Of a stretch of DNA of 35,586 nucleotides, positions 1 to 8,375 are shown one piece after another. Under the pieces are notes generated by a model. It made no database searches. It saw only the letters and a program-made list of their open reading frames with translations, and had not been told where the DNA came from. This stretch comes from Bacteroidales bacterium. GTDB lineage: Bacteria; Bacteroidota; Bacteroidia; Bacteroidales; UBA932. Position 1 is the first letter of the stretch. Every line of letters starts with the position of its first letter. The DNA lies in assembly GCA_028707695.1 (NCBI GenBank), contig JAQWAL010000010.1, positions 1 to 35,586 of the forward strand, in the 5' to 3' direction. A program made the position numbers and the translations under genes.

Positions 1-1421
1 TACTTTCCGATACAAAACTTGCTGAAAATATTACCCAATATCTCCTCTGTATTTATTTCCCCAACTATCTCTCCTATATGGAATATCGCTTCACGTATGT
101 CCTGGGCAAGCAAATCTGTGGGCAAAGATTGCTGCATGCCACCATCTGCCCTTTCCAATGCAGACATGGCATCTTTCAAAGCTTCGTAATGCCTTACATT
201 TGTAACCAGGGTAGAGTAGGAGCCATGATTCATTGCCTCTCGGTTTTCCAAAAGTGCATTTTTAAGATTATCAATACCGTAATTGTTTTTGGCAGAGATT
301 GTCAGTATGCTTTTGCTAAACAATTCATTATTTGCACAATAGCCCTTTATCTGCTTGAGATACCCCTCTTTTTGCTCATCATTGATCTTATCACACTTAT
401 TAAGTAAGATTACAACACTTTGATTGTCACTATCAATTACCGATGCAAGCTGGGAAATACCTTGTTCAAAATTATCTGACCTTTCTGCATCCAAAATCAG
501 CAGCACAATGTTTGCACTTCTTATTTTTTGATAACTTCTTTCAATACCAATCATCTCAATGGTTTCCTTGGTCTCACGTATACCTGCAGTATCTATGAAA
601 CGGAATCCAACACCATCAATATTCATATAACCCTCTATATAATCCCGGGTAGTACCATGTATATCGGAAACAATAGATCTCTCCTCTTTCAGCATAAGGT
701 TCAGAAGAGTACTTTTTCCTGTGTTTGTAGCTCCGGCAATTGCTACGGGTACTCCATTTTTAATGACATTGCCCAATTTGAATGAGTTGACAAGAGTCAA
801 TATGTGTGACTTCACATCAGACAAAAGGGTTTGCAAATGGAATCTGTCTGCAAACTCAACATCTTCTTCACTAAAGTCCAGCTCAAGTTCCATTAGCGAG
901 ACAATTTCAAGCAAAGAATCTCTCATTTTGGCCAGTTCGTTGGAAAAACCACCTTTCATTTGGTTCATTGCAACCCTATGTGCAGATTCATTTTCAGATG
1001 CTATAAGGTCTGCCACAGCCTCTGCTTGTGCCAAATCCAACTTGCCGTTCAAAAATGCTCTTTGTGAAAATTCCCCTGGCCTTGCCAGTTTTGCACCCTT
1101 CTTGACAAGAAGCATGAGTAACTCTTGTTGAATGTAATAAGATCCATGGCAAGAGATTTCTACCATATCTTCACCTGTGTAACTATGAGGTGACCTGAAA
1201 ACCGAAACCAAAACCTCATCCAGAACTTTCCCTTCATCCATTATTGTACCAAACCTAAGTCTGTGGCTTTTGGTCTCTTCAAGAGATGCTCCCCTGGATG
1301 GCAGAAAAACGGAAGATGCAATCTTTACAGATTCGGGACCACTAATCCGGATCACAGCTATCGCACCTTTCCCCTGAACTGTAGATAATGCGCAAATTGT
1401 CTCTTTGTATGTATTTTCCAT
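1..1421 (-). CDS. mnmE: tRNA uridine-5-carboxymethylaminomethyl(34) synthesis GTPase MnmE
   Basis: With MnmG, MnmE modifies the wobble uridine (U34) of tRNAs reading A/G-ending codons. Reading the minus strand from the ATG at 1421 gives 473 codons, a normal family length. The N-terminal folate-binding domain starts MENTYKETICALST. The G domain shows the P-loop GATNTGKST (about residues 230-238), the switch II motif DTAG, and NKCD for guanine recognition. The protein ends in FCIGK, the conserved C-terminal motif with the functional cysteine. Only the first two bases of the stop codon (TA) lie inside the window, so the coding region is complete but the stop's last base is outside. It lies 13 bases downstream of rlmD on the same strand and is probably co-transcribed with it. 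Identification is firm. Confidence 0.96.
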   Translation of the reverse strand, partial: MENTYKETICALSTVQGKGAIAVIRISGPESVKIASSVFLPSRGASLEETKSHRLRFGTIMDEGKVLDEVLVSVFRSPHSYTGEDMVEISCHGSYYIQQELLMLLVKKGAKLARPGEFSQRAFLNGKLDLAQAEAVADLIASENESAHRVAMNQMKGGFSNELAKMRDSLLEIVSLMELELDFSEEDVEFADRFHLQTLLSDVKSHILTLVNSFKLGNVIKNGVPVAIAGATNTGKSTLLNLMLKEERSIVSDIHGTTRDYIEGYMNIDGVGFRFIDTAGIRETKETIEMIGIERSYQKIRSANIVLLILDAERSDNFEQGISQLASVIDSDNQSVVILLNKCDKINDEQKEGYLKQIKGYCANNELFSKSILTISAKNNYGIDNLKNALLENREAMNHGSYSTLVTNVRHYEALKDAMSALERADGGMQQSLPTDLLAQDIREAIFHIGEIVGEINTEEILGNIFSKFCIGK

Positions 1422-1434
1422 GATGCCTGTTCAA

Positions 1435-2844
1435 TTAAATTCTATACTTCTCCAACAACACGACATTTTCCAAATGATGGGTATGAGGAAACATGTCTAC
1501 AGGCTGGACCTTGGTTACTTTGTATTGGTTTCCAAGAAGAGCAATATCCCTTGCCTGTGTTGCCGGATTGCAACTAACATAAATAATCCTTGCAGGAGAG
1601 CTGTTTGAGACAACATTTGCTACATCAGGATGGATTCCGGCTCTAGGAGGATCCAGAACAATCACATCCGGAATCCCATGCTCTTCAATAAACCTGGAAG
1701 ATAAAACATCTTTCATGTCACCAGAATGAAAAGAACAATTGCCAATGTTGTTTTCATTTGCATTTTCCCTGGCATCCCTGACAGCTTCTTCAATATATTC
1801 TATGCCTATTACTTTATATGCATTCCTTGCAAGGAACAGAGCTATTGTTCCGGTACCGGTATATAGGTCATACACCGTTTCATCCCCTTTAAGGTTTGCC
1901 ATATCCCTTACCACAGAATACAACCTGTATGCTTGATCCGAATTTGTCTGGTAAAAGGACTTAGGCCCTATACGGAACCTCAAATCCTCCATCTTTTCAT
2001 ATATGAACTCCCTGCCAGAATAGTGATGACAGTCAAGGTCAGACACAGAGTCATTCTTCTTGTCATTTATGATCCAGTTCAATGAGGTTATATTGGGAAA
2101 CCTGTTTTTTACAGCATCCAAAAGAAACTCCCTCTTTTCCTTCTCTTCATATGCAAACACTATTATAACCATAACTTCCCCGGTTGATGAAGTACGAACA
2201 ACCAAGTTCCTCAAGAACCCTGTTTGTTCACGAAGGTCAAAAAAGCTTAAATTGTTGTCAATGGCAAAATCCTTGATAAACAAACGAACTTCGTTGGTTG
2301 GCTCTGGTTGTAAATAGCATTTTTGGACATCCAAGACTTTATCAAAATATCCTGAGATATGGAATCCTAATCCCAATTTATCTTTATCAGTAAGATTGTC
2401 AGCCTCTGCGATACTTTCAATCCATCTTTTTGAGCTGAATGTATACTCCAATTTGTTCCTGTATTCAATTATTTTCTCGGATCCCATTATTGGAGAAACC
2501 TGAGGCAGAGACAATTTCCCAATTCTTGTCAACTGATCTACAACTTGTTGCTGTTTGTATTCCAACTGCAAAGGATAGGGGAGTGACTGCCATTTACAAC
2601 CTCCGCATACTCCATAATGTGAACAAAATGGATCTGTCCTTTTATCTGAAGGTTTTATGATCCGGGTTACATATCCCTCCATAAACCCTCTTCTTTTGTT
2701 TCTGACTTGGACATCAACTATGTCTCCCGGCACGGCAAACGGGACAAACAAAACCTTTCCGTTTATATGTGCAAGAGCTTTACCCTCTGCAGCAATGCCT
2801 TCTATTTCAATATTTTCAAGTAACTCTTTATCTCTTCTTCCCAT
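1435..2844 (-). CDS. rlmD: 23S rRNA (uracil-C5)-methyltransferase RlmD/RumA family
   Basis: SAM-dependent m5U methyltransferase of 469 residues. The first ~65 residues form a TRAM RNA-binding domain. Cys74, Cys80 and Cys83 (C-x5-C-x2-C, in CSHYGVCGGC), plus a later Cys in DVQKCYLQ, fit the four [4Fe-4S] ligands of E. coli RumA. The SAM-binding motif is VYDLYTGTGTIALFLA. DPPRAG and the catalytic Cys in YVSCNPATQARD follow near the C-terminus. The family includes RlmD (U1939), RlmC and TrmA; the iron-sulfur cluster plus TRAM favours the RlmD/RlmCD type, but the exact target uridine cannot be read from sequence. The start ATG at 2844 gives a normal N-terminus. It is upstream of mnmE in a two-gene RNA-modification unit. 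Confidence 0.92.
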   Translation of the reverse strand: MGRRDKELLENIEIEGIAAEGKALAHINGKVLFVPFAVPGDIVDVQVRNKRRGFMEGYVTRIIKPSDKRTDPFCSHYGVCGGCKWQSLPYPLQLEYKQQQVVDQLTRIGKLSLPQVSPIMGSEKIIEYRNKLEYTFSSKRWIESIAEADNLTDKDKLGLGFHISGYFDKVLDVQKCYLQPEPTNEVRLFIKDFAIDNNLSFFDLREQTGFLRNLVVRTSSTGEVMVIIVFAYEEKEKREFLLDAVKNRFPNITSLNWIINDKKNDSVSDLDCHHYSGREFIYEKMEDLRFRIGPKSFYQTNSDQAYRLYSVVRDMANLKGDETVYDLYTGTGTIALFLARNAYKVIGIEYIEEAVRDARENANENNIGNCSFHSGDMKDVLSSRFIEEHGIPDVIVLDPPRAGIHPDVANVVSNSSPARIIYVSCNPATQARDIALLGNQYKVTKVQPVDMFPHTHHLENVVLLEKYRI

Positions 2845-2863
2845 ATTGTTTTTTATTGGAGTG

Positions 2864-2871
2864 CGAAATTA
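2864..2871 (-). promoter_or_regulatory. Possible -7 box upstream of rlmD
   Basis: On the minus strand this reads TAATTTCG, one mismatch from the Bacteroidota -7 consensus TAnnTTTG, about 20 bases before the rlmD ATG. No clear -33 TTG is seen. This is a weak call in AT-rich DNA. Confidence 0.3.
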
Positions 2872-2950
2872 ACTTTTTTTAAATTCATATGTTAATAATA
2901 TACACTAAAAAATGTATTTTAGTCCATAATATAGTAAAATGAATTAGAAA

Positions 2951-4186
2951 ATGAAAAGATTAGTTTTAATATTTTTTATTACAATACTTTCATCCCATAA
3001 TATTTGGTCACAAGGAGTCATTTCCTTAAGCGGCAAGGTAGAAGATGCATCTTCAAAACGCCCGTTGGGCTTTGCTTCCATACATCTGTCCGGTTCTACA
3101 ACCAGCATTGTGACAAATACCGATGGTATGTTTGTATTCAAGGTACCTGCAGAGGCAACAGGGGATACTGTAATAATCTCCTACTTGGGTTACAAATCCA
3201 GGAAAATAGCTGTTTCAGATTTTGAAGAGAGGGAGATGAATATTCCCCTCACGCCTTCAATAATAACTCTCAAGCCAATCACAATAAGGCCTCAAGATGC
3301 TTCTTCAATAGTCAAGATGGCTCTTTCAAGGACAAAATTGAACTATAGCCAGTCACCACTCAGGATGACTGCCTTTTACAGGGAAATGATCCAAAAAAGG
3401 AACACTTATGTGTCTATTAATGAAGCTGTTTTAGATATTGCAAAAGCACCCTATACTGGCTACAGAAGTGATATGTTAGGGATTTACAAAGCCCGTGGCA
3501 ATTATGATGCAAACAGGGTAGATACTTTAATGGTCAAATTCCAGGGAGGTCCAAATTCTGCTTTTGAACTGGATATCATGAAAAACCCGTTCCTTGGAGT
3601 TGACCCTTTTATAATAGATGAAATTTACAATTTCAAAATAAGCGACCCTGCAACAATCGACGACAAATTATTTTATGTAATTGACTTTGACCAGCACAAT
3701 AAACTTAATGATATCTTTTTCAGAGGTAAGATTTTTATAGAAGCAGAGAGTTTTGCCGTCGGCAGAATTGAATTTGCAATGAATGTAGAAGACAATCCAA
3801 ACGCAAACCAATTGTTCATTAAGAAAAAACCATCATCTTTAAAAATGGATGTGTTGGCCGCCAACTATTTAGTAAATTACAAACAATTTGATTCCTTGTG
3901 GTATTTTGATTATTCACGTACAGAAGTTAAGTTTGCTGCAAAATGGGATAAAAAATGGTTCAGGAACATTTACACAATCTCATCTGAAGTCGCTGTAACA
4001 GATATTAAACCTACACAATTCAAAATAGAATCCCAAAACAGGGTCAGGTCAAGAGACATCATGTCTGAAAAGGTGAATGATTTTACTGATGAAAATTTTT
4101 GGGAAGATTACAATGTCATCGAACCAGAGGCTTCTATTGAGAAAGTAATATCCAGAATTGTAAGACAATTAAGGAAACGAGAATAA
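2951..4186 (+). CDS. Secreted CarboxypepD_reg-like domain protein, function unknown
   Basis: Exported protein of 411 residues. Residues 1-20 form a signal peptide (Lys-Arg, hydrophobic core, then WSQ before the mature end). Residues ~24-105 look like a CarboxypepD_reg-like beta-sandwich: the pattern SGKVEDASSKRPLGFASIHL, then a TNTDGMFVF turn and VIISYLGYKS, is the same module that sits before TonB-dependent plugs of the SusC type. The remaining ~300 residues have no plug or barrel, and match a kind of Bacteroidota protein usually labelled carboxypeptidase-like regulatory domain protein. The tail is basic (RIVRQLRKRE). It is likely periplasmic or envelope-attached. The gene is divergent from rlmD and stands alone, 41 bases before rarA. 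A specific role cannot be assigned. Confidence 0.8.
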   Translation: MKRLVLIFFITILSSHNIWSQGVISLSGKVEDASSKRPLGFASIHLSGSTTSIVTNTDGMFVFKVPAEATGDTVIISYLGYKSRKIAVSDFEEREMNIPLTPSIITLKPITIRPQDASSIVKMALSRTKLNYSQSPLRMTAFYREMIQKRNTYVSINEAVLDIAKAPYTGYRSDMLGIYKARGNYDANRVDTLMVKFQGGPNSAFELDIMKNPFLGVDPFIIDEIYNFKISDPATIDDKLFYVIDFDQHNKLNDIFFRGKIFIEAESFAVGRIEFAMNVEDNPNANQLFIKKKPSSLKMDVLAANYLVNYKQFDSLWYFDYSRTEVKFAAKWDKKWFRNIYTISSEVAVTDIKPTQFKIESQNRVRSRDIMSEKVNDFTDENFWEDYNVIEPEASIEKVISRIVRQLRKRE

Positions 4187-4227
4187 TAACACAATTTATA
4201 TTATGTTAAATAGGGATATAAAGCTTT

Positions 4228-5517
4228 ATGAATAACAAAGAGTATGCTCCTCTTCCCGAAAGAATCCGTCCAACAAGTTTGGATGATTATGTTGGTCAAG
4301 AACATTTGATTGGAGAAGGTTCCATACTTAGGAAAATGATAGAATCCGGCAACCTGACATCCTTTATTTTATGGGGTCCTCCTGGTGTCGGCAAAACTAC
4401 GTTGGCCAGGATTATTTCATTAACTTTGGAGAGACCTTTTTATACTTTGTCTGCTGTCAATGCTGGCGTAAAGGATGTAAGAGAAATTATTGAAAAATCA
4501 AAATCCACATCTCTATTCAATAAGCACAGCCCTATTCTTTTTATAGACGAAATCCACCGTTTCAGCAAATCACAACAAGATGCACTTTTAGGTGCGGTTG
4601 AAGATGGCACGATAACCCTGATTGGAGCAACAACAGAGAATCCTTCTTTTGAAGTGATTACTCCTCTCCTTTCAAGGTGCCAGATATTTGTTTTGAAATC
4701 CCTTGAAAAAACCCATATGGATATCCTTATTGACAGAGTTGTCAATAAGGATAATTTGTTTTTTGACAAAGAAATTGAAATAGAACAAAGGGAAGCTTTA
4801 TACAGGTATTCTGGAGGAGATGCAAGGAAACTGCTGAATATACTGGATATAATCATTAAGTCAGAATGGGGAAAACCGAATATTGTTATTAATAACAATA
4901 TTGTTATAAATGCACTTCAAGAGAATATTACAGCATATGACAAGAGCGGTGAGCTTCATTATGACATTATTTCTGCATTCATTAAAAGTGTCAGGGGTTC
5001 CGATCCAAACGGGGCACTTTATTGGATGGCCAGAATGCTTGAAGGTGGAGAAGATCCTCTTTTCATAGCAAGGAGGATGATTATTTTGGCTTCCGAAGAT
5101 ATTGGGCTTGCAAATCCAAACGGATTGCTTTTAGCTCAATCTTGTTTCGAAGCAGTTCATAAGATTGGAATGCCCGAAGCCAGGATAATACTATCACAAA
5201 CTGCCATCTATCTTGCAACCTCTCCCAAAAGCAACAGTGCATACATGGCAATAGATGCAGCATTGGATGAGGTCAGGAAAAGCGGAGATTTACCTGTGCC
5301 TTTACATCTGAGGAACGCCCCTACCAAACTTATGAAAGAGCTGGATTATGGTAAAGATTACAAATACTCACACTCCTACCCTGGAAATTTTGTAGATCAA
5401 GATTATCTGCCAAAAGAGATAAATAGCAAAATTTTCTACAATCCTTCTGATAACAACCGTGAATCAGAAATCTCAAAAAGGCTGCAGTTACAGTGGAAAA
5501 AATATAATAATTCATAG
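4228..5517 (+). CDS. rarA: Replication-associated recombination protein A (RarA/MgsA/WRNIP1 family AAA+ ATPase)
   Basis: Clamp-loader-like AAA+ ATPase of 429 residues that acts at stalled replication forks. Walker A is GPPGVGKTT at residues 50-58. Walker B is ILFIDEIHRF around 104-113. GATTENPSF (~134-142) is the family-specific sensor-1 region. The C-terminal half has the MgsA tetramerisation features: SAFIKSVRGSDPNGALYWMA, then ARRMIILASEDIGLANP. The N-terminal PLPERIRPTSLDDYVGQ is the standard family opening and supports this start. Length and motif order are normal. The neighbour kdsA begins 23 bases later and may be read through or have its own promoter. Confidence 0.96.
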   Translation: MNNKEYAPLPERIRPTSLDDYVGQEHLIGEGSILRKMIESGNLTSFILWGPPGVGKTTLARIISLTLERPFYTLSAVNAGVKDVREIIEKSKSTSLFNKHSPILFIDEIHRFSKSQQDALLGAVEDGTITLIGATTENPSFEVITPLLSRCQIFVLKSLEKTHMDILIDRVVNKDNLFFDKEIEIEQREALYRYSGGDARKLLNILDIIIKSEWGKPNIVINNNIVINALQENITAYDKSGELHYDIISAFIKSVRGSDPNGALYWMARMLEGGEDPLFIARRMIILASEDIGLANPNGLLLAQSCFEAVHKIGMPEARIILSQTAIYLATSPKSNSAYMAIDAALDEVRKSGDLPVPLHLRNAPTKLMKELDYGKDYKYSHSYPGNFVDQDYLPKEINSKIFYNPSDNNRESEISKRLQLQWKKYNNS

Positions 5518-5525
5518 TTTTTATC

Positions 5526-5533
5526 TAATTTTG
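5526..5533 (+). promoter_or_regulatory. Possible -7 box directly before kdsA
   Basis: TAATTTTG is an exact match to TAnnTTTG and ends only 7 bases before the kdsA ATG. If used, the kdsA leader would be only a few bases long. No convincing -33 element is visible upstream, inside the end of rarA. Confidence 0.4.
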
Positions 5534-5540
5534 CACAGTT

Positions 5541-6383
5541 ATGATATTAGAAGATATTGAGTTTATAAACAGAGGCAATGAGGGCTCTTTCTTTTTGATT
5601 GCAGGCCCTTGTGTTGTTGAAAATGAGGAAATTACATTTGAAATTGCGTCAAAGTTAAAATCTATAACCAACAAACTGTCAATTCCTTTTATTTTTAAGG
5701 CATCCTATCGTAAAGCAAACAGATCGAAAGGTGATTCTTTTGCCGGATTGGGAGATATTAAAGCTTTGGAAATTCTTGAGAAAGTAAAAAGAGAATTGGA
5801 ATTGCCAATCATCACGGACATACATAACGCTCCTGAGGCTGCAATGGCTGCATCTTTCAACGTAGACATCTTGCAAATACCTGCTTTTCTTTGCCGTCAA
5901 ACCGATTTGCTGGAAGCTGCCGCAAAAACAGGCAAGTATGTCAACATCAAAAAGGGTCAATTCTTATCACCTGAGTCAATGAAATTTGCCGCAGATAAAG
6001 TGAAAAACAATGGCAATGACAGGATTATCCTTACGGAAAGAGGTTCCCAATTTGGCTACACCGATTTGATTGTTGACTTCAGGTCCATACCTATTATGAA
6101 AGAATTTGGGTACCCCGTTGTAATGGATGTCACACACAGTCTTCAAGAACCTAACCAAAGCACAGGGGTCTCAGGTGGCAAACCCCAAATGATCTCAACA
6201 ATAGCGCGGGCTGCTATAGCCGCAGGAGTAGATGGTCTTTTCATGGAGACACATCCAGACCCTCAAAAGGCATTGTCGGATGGTGCCAACATGTTAAAAT
6301 TGGATTACATGGAACAGCTTTTGGAACAGCTTACATTAATCAAACAAGCTGTTGGAAAGGCACAACTCCTGGAAAAGAAATAA
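5541..6383 (+). CDS. kdsA: 3-deoxy-8-phosphooctulonate (Kdo-8-P) synthase, metal-dependent class
   Basis: Condenses phosphoenolpyruvate with arabinose-5-phosphate to Kdo-8-phosphate, the first committed step to Kdo of lipid A/LPS. It has 280 residues and a TIM-barrel DAHP-synthase-like fold. Visible motifs are LIAGPCVVE, KASYRKANRS, the TERGSQFGYTDLIVDFRS region, VTHSLQEPN, and METHPDP followed by SDGANML. Cys24, His199, Glu236 and Asp247 fall at the spacing of the Aquifex metal ligands Cys11, His185, Glu222 and Asp233. The E. coli type has Asn in place of the Cys, so this enzyme should be of the metal-dependent class. The next Kdo gene, kdsC, is about 24 kb away in this window. The start is supported by alignment of the GPC motif and by a -7 box just upstream. 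Confidence 0.96.
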   Translation: MILEDIEFINRGNEGSFFLIAGPCVVENEEITFEIASKLKSITNKLSIPFIFKASYRKANRSKGDSFAGLGDIKALEILEKVKRELELPIITDIHNAPEAAMAASFNVDILQIPAFLCRQTDLLEAAAKTGKYVNIKKGQFLSPESMKFAADKVKNNGNDRIILTERGSQFGYTDLIVDFRSIPIMKEFGYPVVMDVTHSLQEPNQSTGVSGGKPQMISTIARAAIAAGVDGLFMETHPDPQKALSDGANMLKLDYMEQLLEQLTLIKQAVGKAQLLEKK

Positions 6384-6396
6384 ACATGGAAAATAT

Positions 6397-6416
6397 TAAC
6401 AAGTAATAACAAGTAA
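6397..6416 (+). repeat. Perfect 10-bp tandem repeat (two copies) upstream of the NagB/PIG-L gene
   Basis: TAACAAGTAA occurs twice back to back in the 53-base gap between kdsA and the fusion gene. A related TAACAAATTA follows at 6420-6429. No TAnnTTTG box is visible in the gap. It could be a regulator-binding site or chance in AT-rich DNA. Confidence 0.5.
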
Positions 6417-6436
6417 AACTAACAAATTATTCAACT

Positions 6437-8338
6437 ATGATAATCAAATCAGATTTTACAAAAAGGTATGAAAAAATCCCGGTTGAAATTTTCAATGATG
6501 CAGATGCTGCCAGCAAGCTTGTGGCAGAAAAGATTGCAGCAACCATCAATGACAAGGAAAAAATCAACCAGCCGTGTACACTTGGATTAAGTGCGACATC
6601 TTCTGCCATACAGGTATATGAAGAACTTGTAAACCTGCATAAAAGTAACAAAGTATCTTTCAAAAATGTGCACATATTCAGTCTTGACGAATACTGGCCA
6701 TTGGATAAAATGGAACTTCAAAGCCATTACAGGTTTTTGAAAGAATATCTTTTGGATTACATTGACATTCCTCTTAGCAACATTAACTGCCTTGACAGTA
6801 AAATTAAAAAAGAGGACATCCATGACTATTGTGAAAACTACGAGCAAAAAATTGCTTCCCTGGGAGGAATGGATATAATTGTCCTTGGAAACATGGGTTT
6901 CAATGAACCTGGCTCTCATTACAACTCAAGGACTCGTCTTATCACACTCAACCATACCACCAGGGTTTCTTCGGCATCTGAGTTCTTTGGGGTAGAATAT
7001 GTACCGTTCCATGCTTTGACAATGGGTATAGAAACCATCCTGGCATCTAAAAAGGTGTTTTTCCTGGCATGGGGAGAAGGTAAAGCAACCACAATTGCAA
7101 AACTTGTAGAGGGTGACGTGAATGAACAGATTCCTGTTTCATATTTACAGAAACATGAAAACCTGGAAGTTTATGTTGATTATCCGGCTGCAGCAGAATT
7201 GACACGTATCAAAACTCCTTGGTTGACAGGACCATGTGAATGGGACGACAAAATGGTGAAAAAATCTGTTTTCTGGCTGTGCAAAAAGTTGGACAAACCG
7301 ATATTGAAACTCACAGATCGTGATTACAACGACAATGGTATGAGTGACCTGATTACTGAACAAGGTCCTGCAAGCAAAATCAATATTAAAGTATTCAATG
7401 ATTTGCAACATACCATCACCGGTTGGCCCGGGGGAAAACCTAATGCAGATGACTCTACAAGGCCAGAAAGGGCTACACCATTCCCCAAAAAGGTAATTAT
7501 CTTTTCTCCGCATCCAGACGATGATGTCATTTCCATGGGTGGGACCCTGGCCCGTCTCTCCGAACACGGACACGAAGTACACTTGGCCTACCAAGTATCG
7601 GGAAACATTGCCGTATTTGACCATGATGCAATAAGGTTTCTTGATTTCCTGAGGGATAGTTCAAAGATTTATGGGTTTGACCTTCAAAAAAGCAATAATA
7701 TATACTTGGAGGCTCTGGAAGAACTCAACAAGAAACATCCTGGGGAACCCGATTCCGATAATATAAGGGAAGTGAAAGGAGCCATCAGAAGAGGTGAGGC
7801 CAAAGCGGCATGCCGTTACCTGAAGATTCCGGAAGAAAGGGTTCATTTCCTAGAAATGCCATTCTATGAAACTGGTGGAGTAAAGAAGAAACCTCTTGGG
7901 AGAGAAGACATTGACATTGTCAAAAAACTTCTTTTAGAAGTAAAACCTCACCAAGTTTATGCAGCCGGAGACCTTAGTGACCCACACGGTACCCATAGGG
8001 TGTGTCTGCTTGCAATTCTTAATGCTTTGGCAGAACTCAAAAATGAAGATTGGTTTAAAGATTGCAGAGTATGGCTATACCGCGGTGCTTGGCAAGAATG
8101 GGATGTTGCCGATGCTGACATGGCTGTACCACTGAGCCCGGAAGAGGTTAATATCAAAAGGGAAGCCATTTTCAAACATCAGTCACAAAAAGACAGACCT
8201 CTTTTCCCAGGTTCTGACAAACGGGAATTCTGGCTTAGGGCAGAAGAGCGGAACCACAACACTGCGGTGTTGTTTGATAAACTAGGAATGGCAGAATACC
8301 AAGCTATTGAACTTTTTGTAAGACACAAAATCAAGTAG
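6437..8338 (+). CDS. Fusion of NagB-like glucosamine-6-phosphate deaminase domain and PIG-L/LmbE deacetylase domain
   Basis: Two-domain protein of 633 residues. Residues ~15-290 align with glucosamine-6-phosphate deaminase: FSLDEYWPL carries the NagB catalytic Asp (D84), and GFNEPGSHYNSRTR carries the Glu (E157) and the sugar-binding segment. Residues ~350-633 are a PIG-L/LmbE zinc deacetylase: FSPHPDDDVISMGGT (H359, D361, D362), then DLSDPHGTH near the C-terminus. Such fusions are known in Bacteroidota and often annotated as deaminase-like. What is odd here is the deaminase half. The usual G-x-G-x-x-G-H-I loop before GFNEP, which holds the catalytic His, is shortened to LGNM. The usual phosphate loop LATGSSP reads LSATSSA. 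The deaminase activity is therefore doubtful while the PIG-L site looks intact. A transporter and a secreted CBM9-like gene follow. Confidence 0.85.
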   Translation: MIIKSDFTKRYEKIPVEIFNDADAASKLVAEKIAATINDKEKINQPCTLGLSATSSAIQVYEELVNLHKSNKVSFKNVHIFSLDEYWPLDKMELQSHYRFLKEYLLDYIDIPLSNINCLDSKIKKEDIHDYCENYEQKIASLGGMDIIVLGNMGFNEPGSHYNSRTRLITLNHTTRVSSASEFFGVEYVPFHALTMGIETILASKKVFFLAWGEGKATTIAKLVEGDVNEQIPVSYLQKHENLEVYVDYPAAAELTRIKTPWLTGPCEWDDKMVKKSVFWLCKKLDKPILKLTDRDYNDNGMSDLITEQGPASKINIKVFNDLQHTITGWPGGKPNADDSTRPERATPFPKKVIIFSPHPDDDVISMGGTLARLSEHGHEVHLAYQVSGNIAVFDHDAIRFLDFLRDSSKIYGFDLQKSNNIYLEALEELNKKHPGEPDSDNIREVKGAIRRGEAKAACRYLKIPEERVHFLEMPFYETGGVKKKPLGREDIDIVKKLLLEVKPHQVYAAGDLSDPHGTHRVCLLAILNALAELKNEDWFKDCRVWLYRGAWQEWDVADADMAVPLSPEEVNIKREAIFKHQSQKDRPLFPGSDKREFWLRAEERNHNTAVLFDKLGMAEYQAIELFVRHKIK

Positions 8339-8375
8339 TAAACAAATATTAACCATATAAATAACTTCTTAGAAA

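Noticed and set aside
78..407. Plus-strand 109-residue open frame (and another at 721-1131)
   Set aside because: Both are antisense to mnmE, whose minus-strand frame carries a complete set of GTPase motifs; their translations are Cys/Ile/Phe-rich and resemble no family.
2904..2923. Inverted repeat ACTAAAA/TTTTAGT between rlmD and the CarboxypepD_reg-like gene
   Set aside because: It is almost entirely A/T, short, with no T-tract and no conserved context; chance is the simpler explanation.
6884..6900. A frameshift or assembly error as the cause of the missing NagB loop
   Set aside because: The frame is unbroken on both sides and the difference is a multiple of three, so a frameshift is excluded; a real in-frame deletion is more likely, though read data were not available.
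7145..7624. Minus-strand 159-residue open frame inside the NagB/PIG-L gene
   Set aside because: It is antisense to an intact conserved reading frame, with no recognisable motif.
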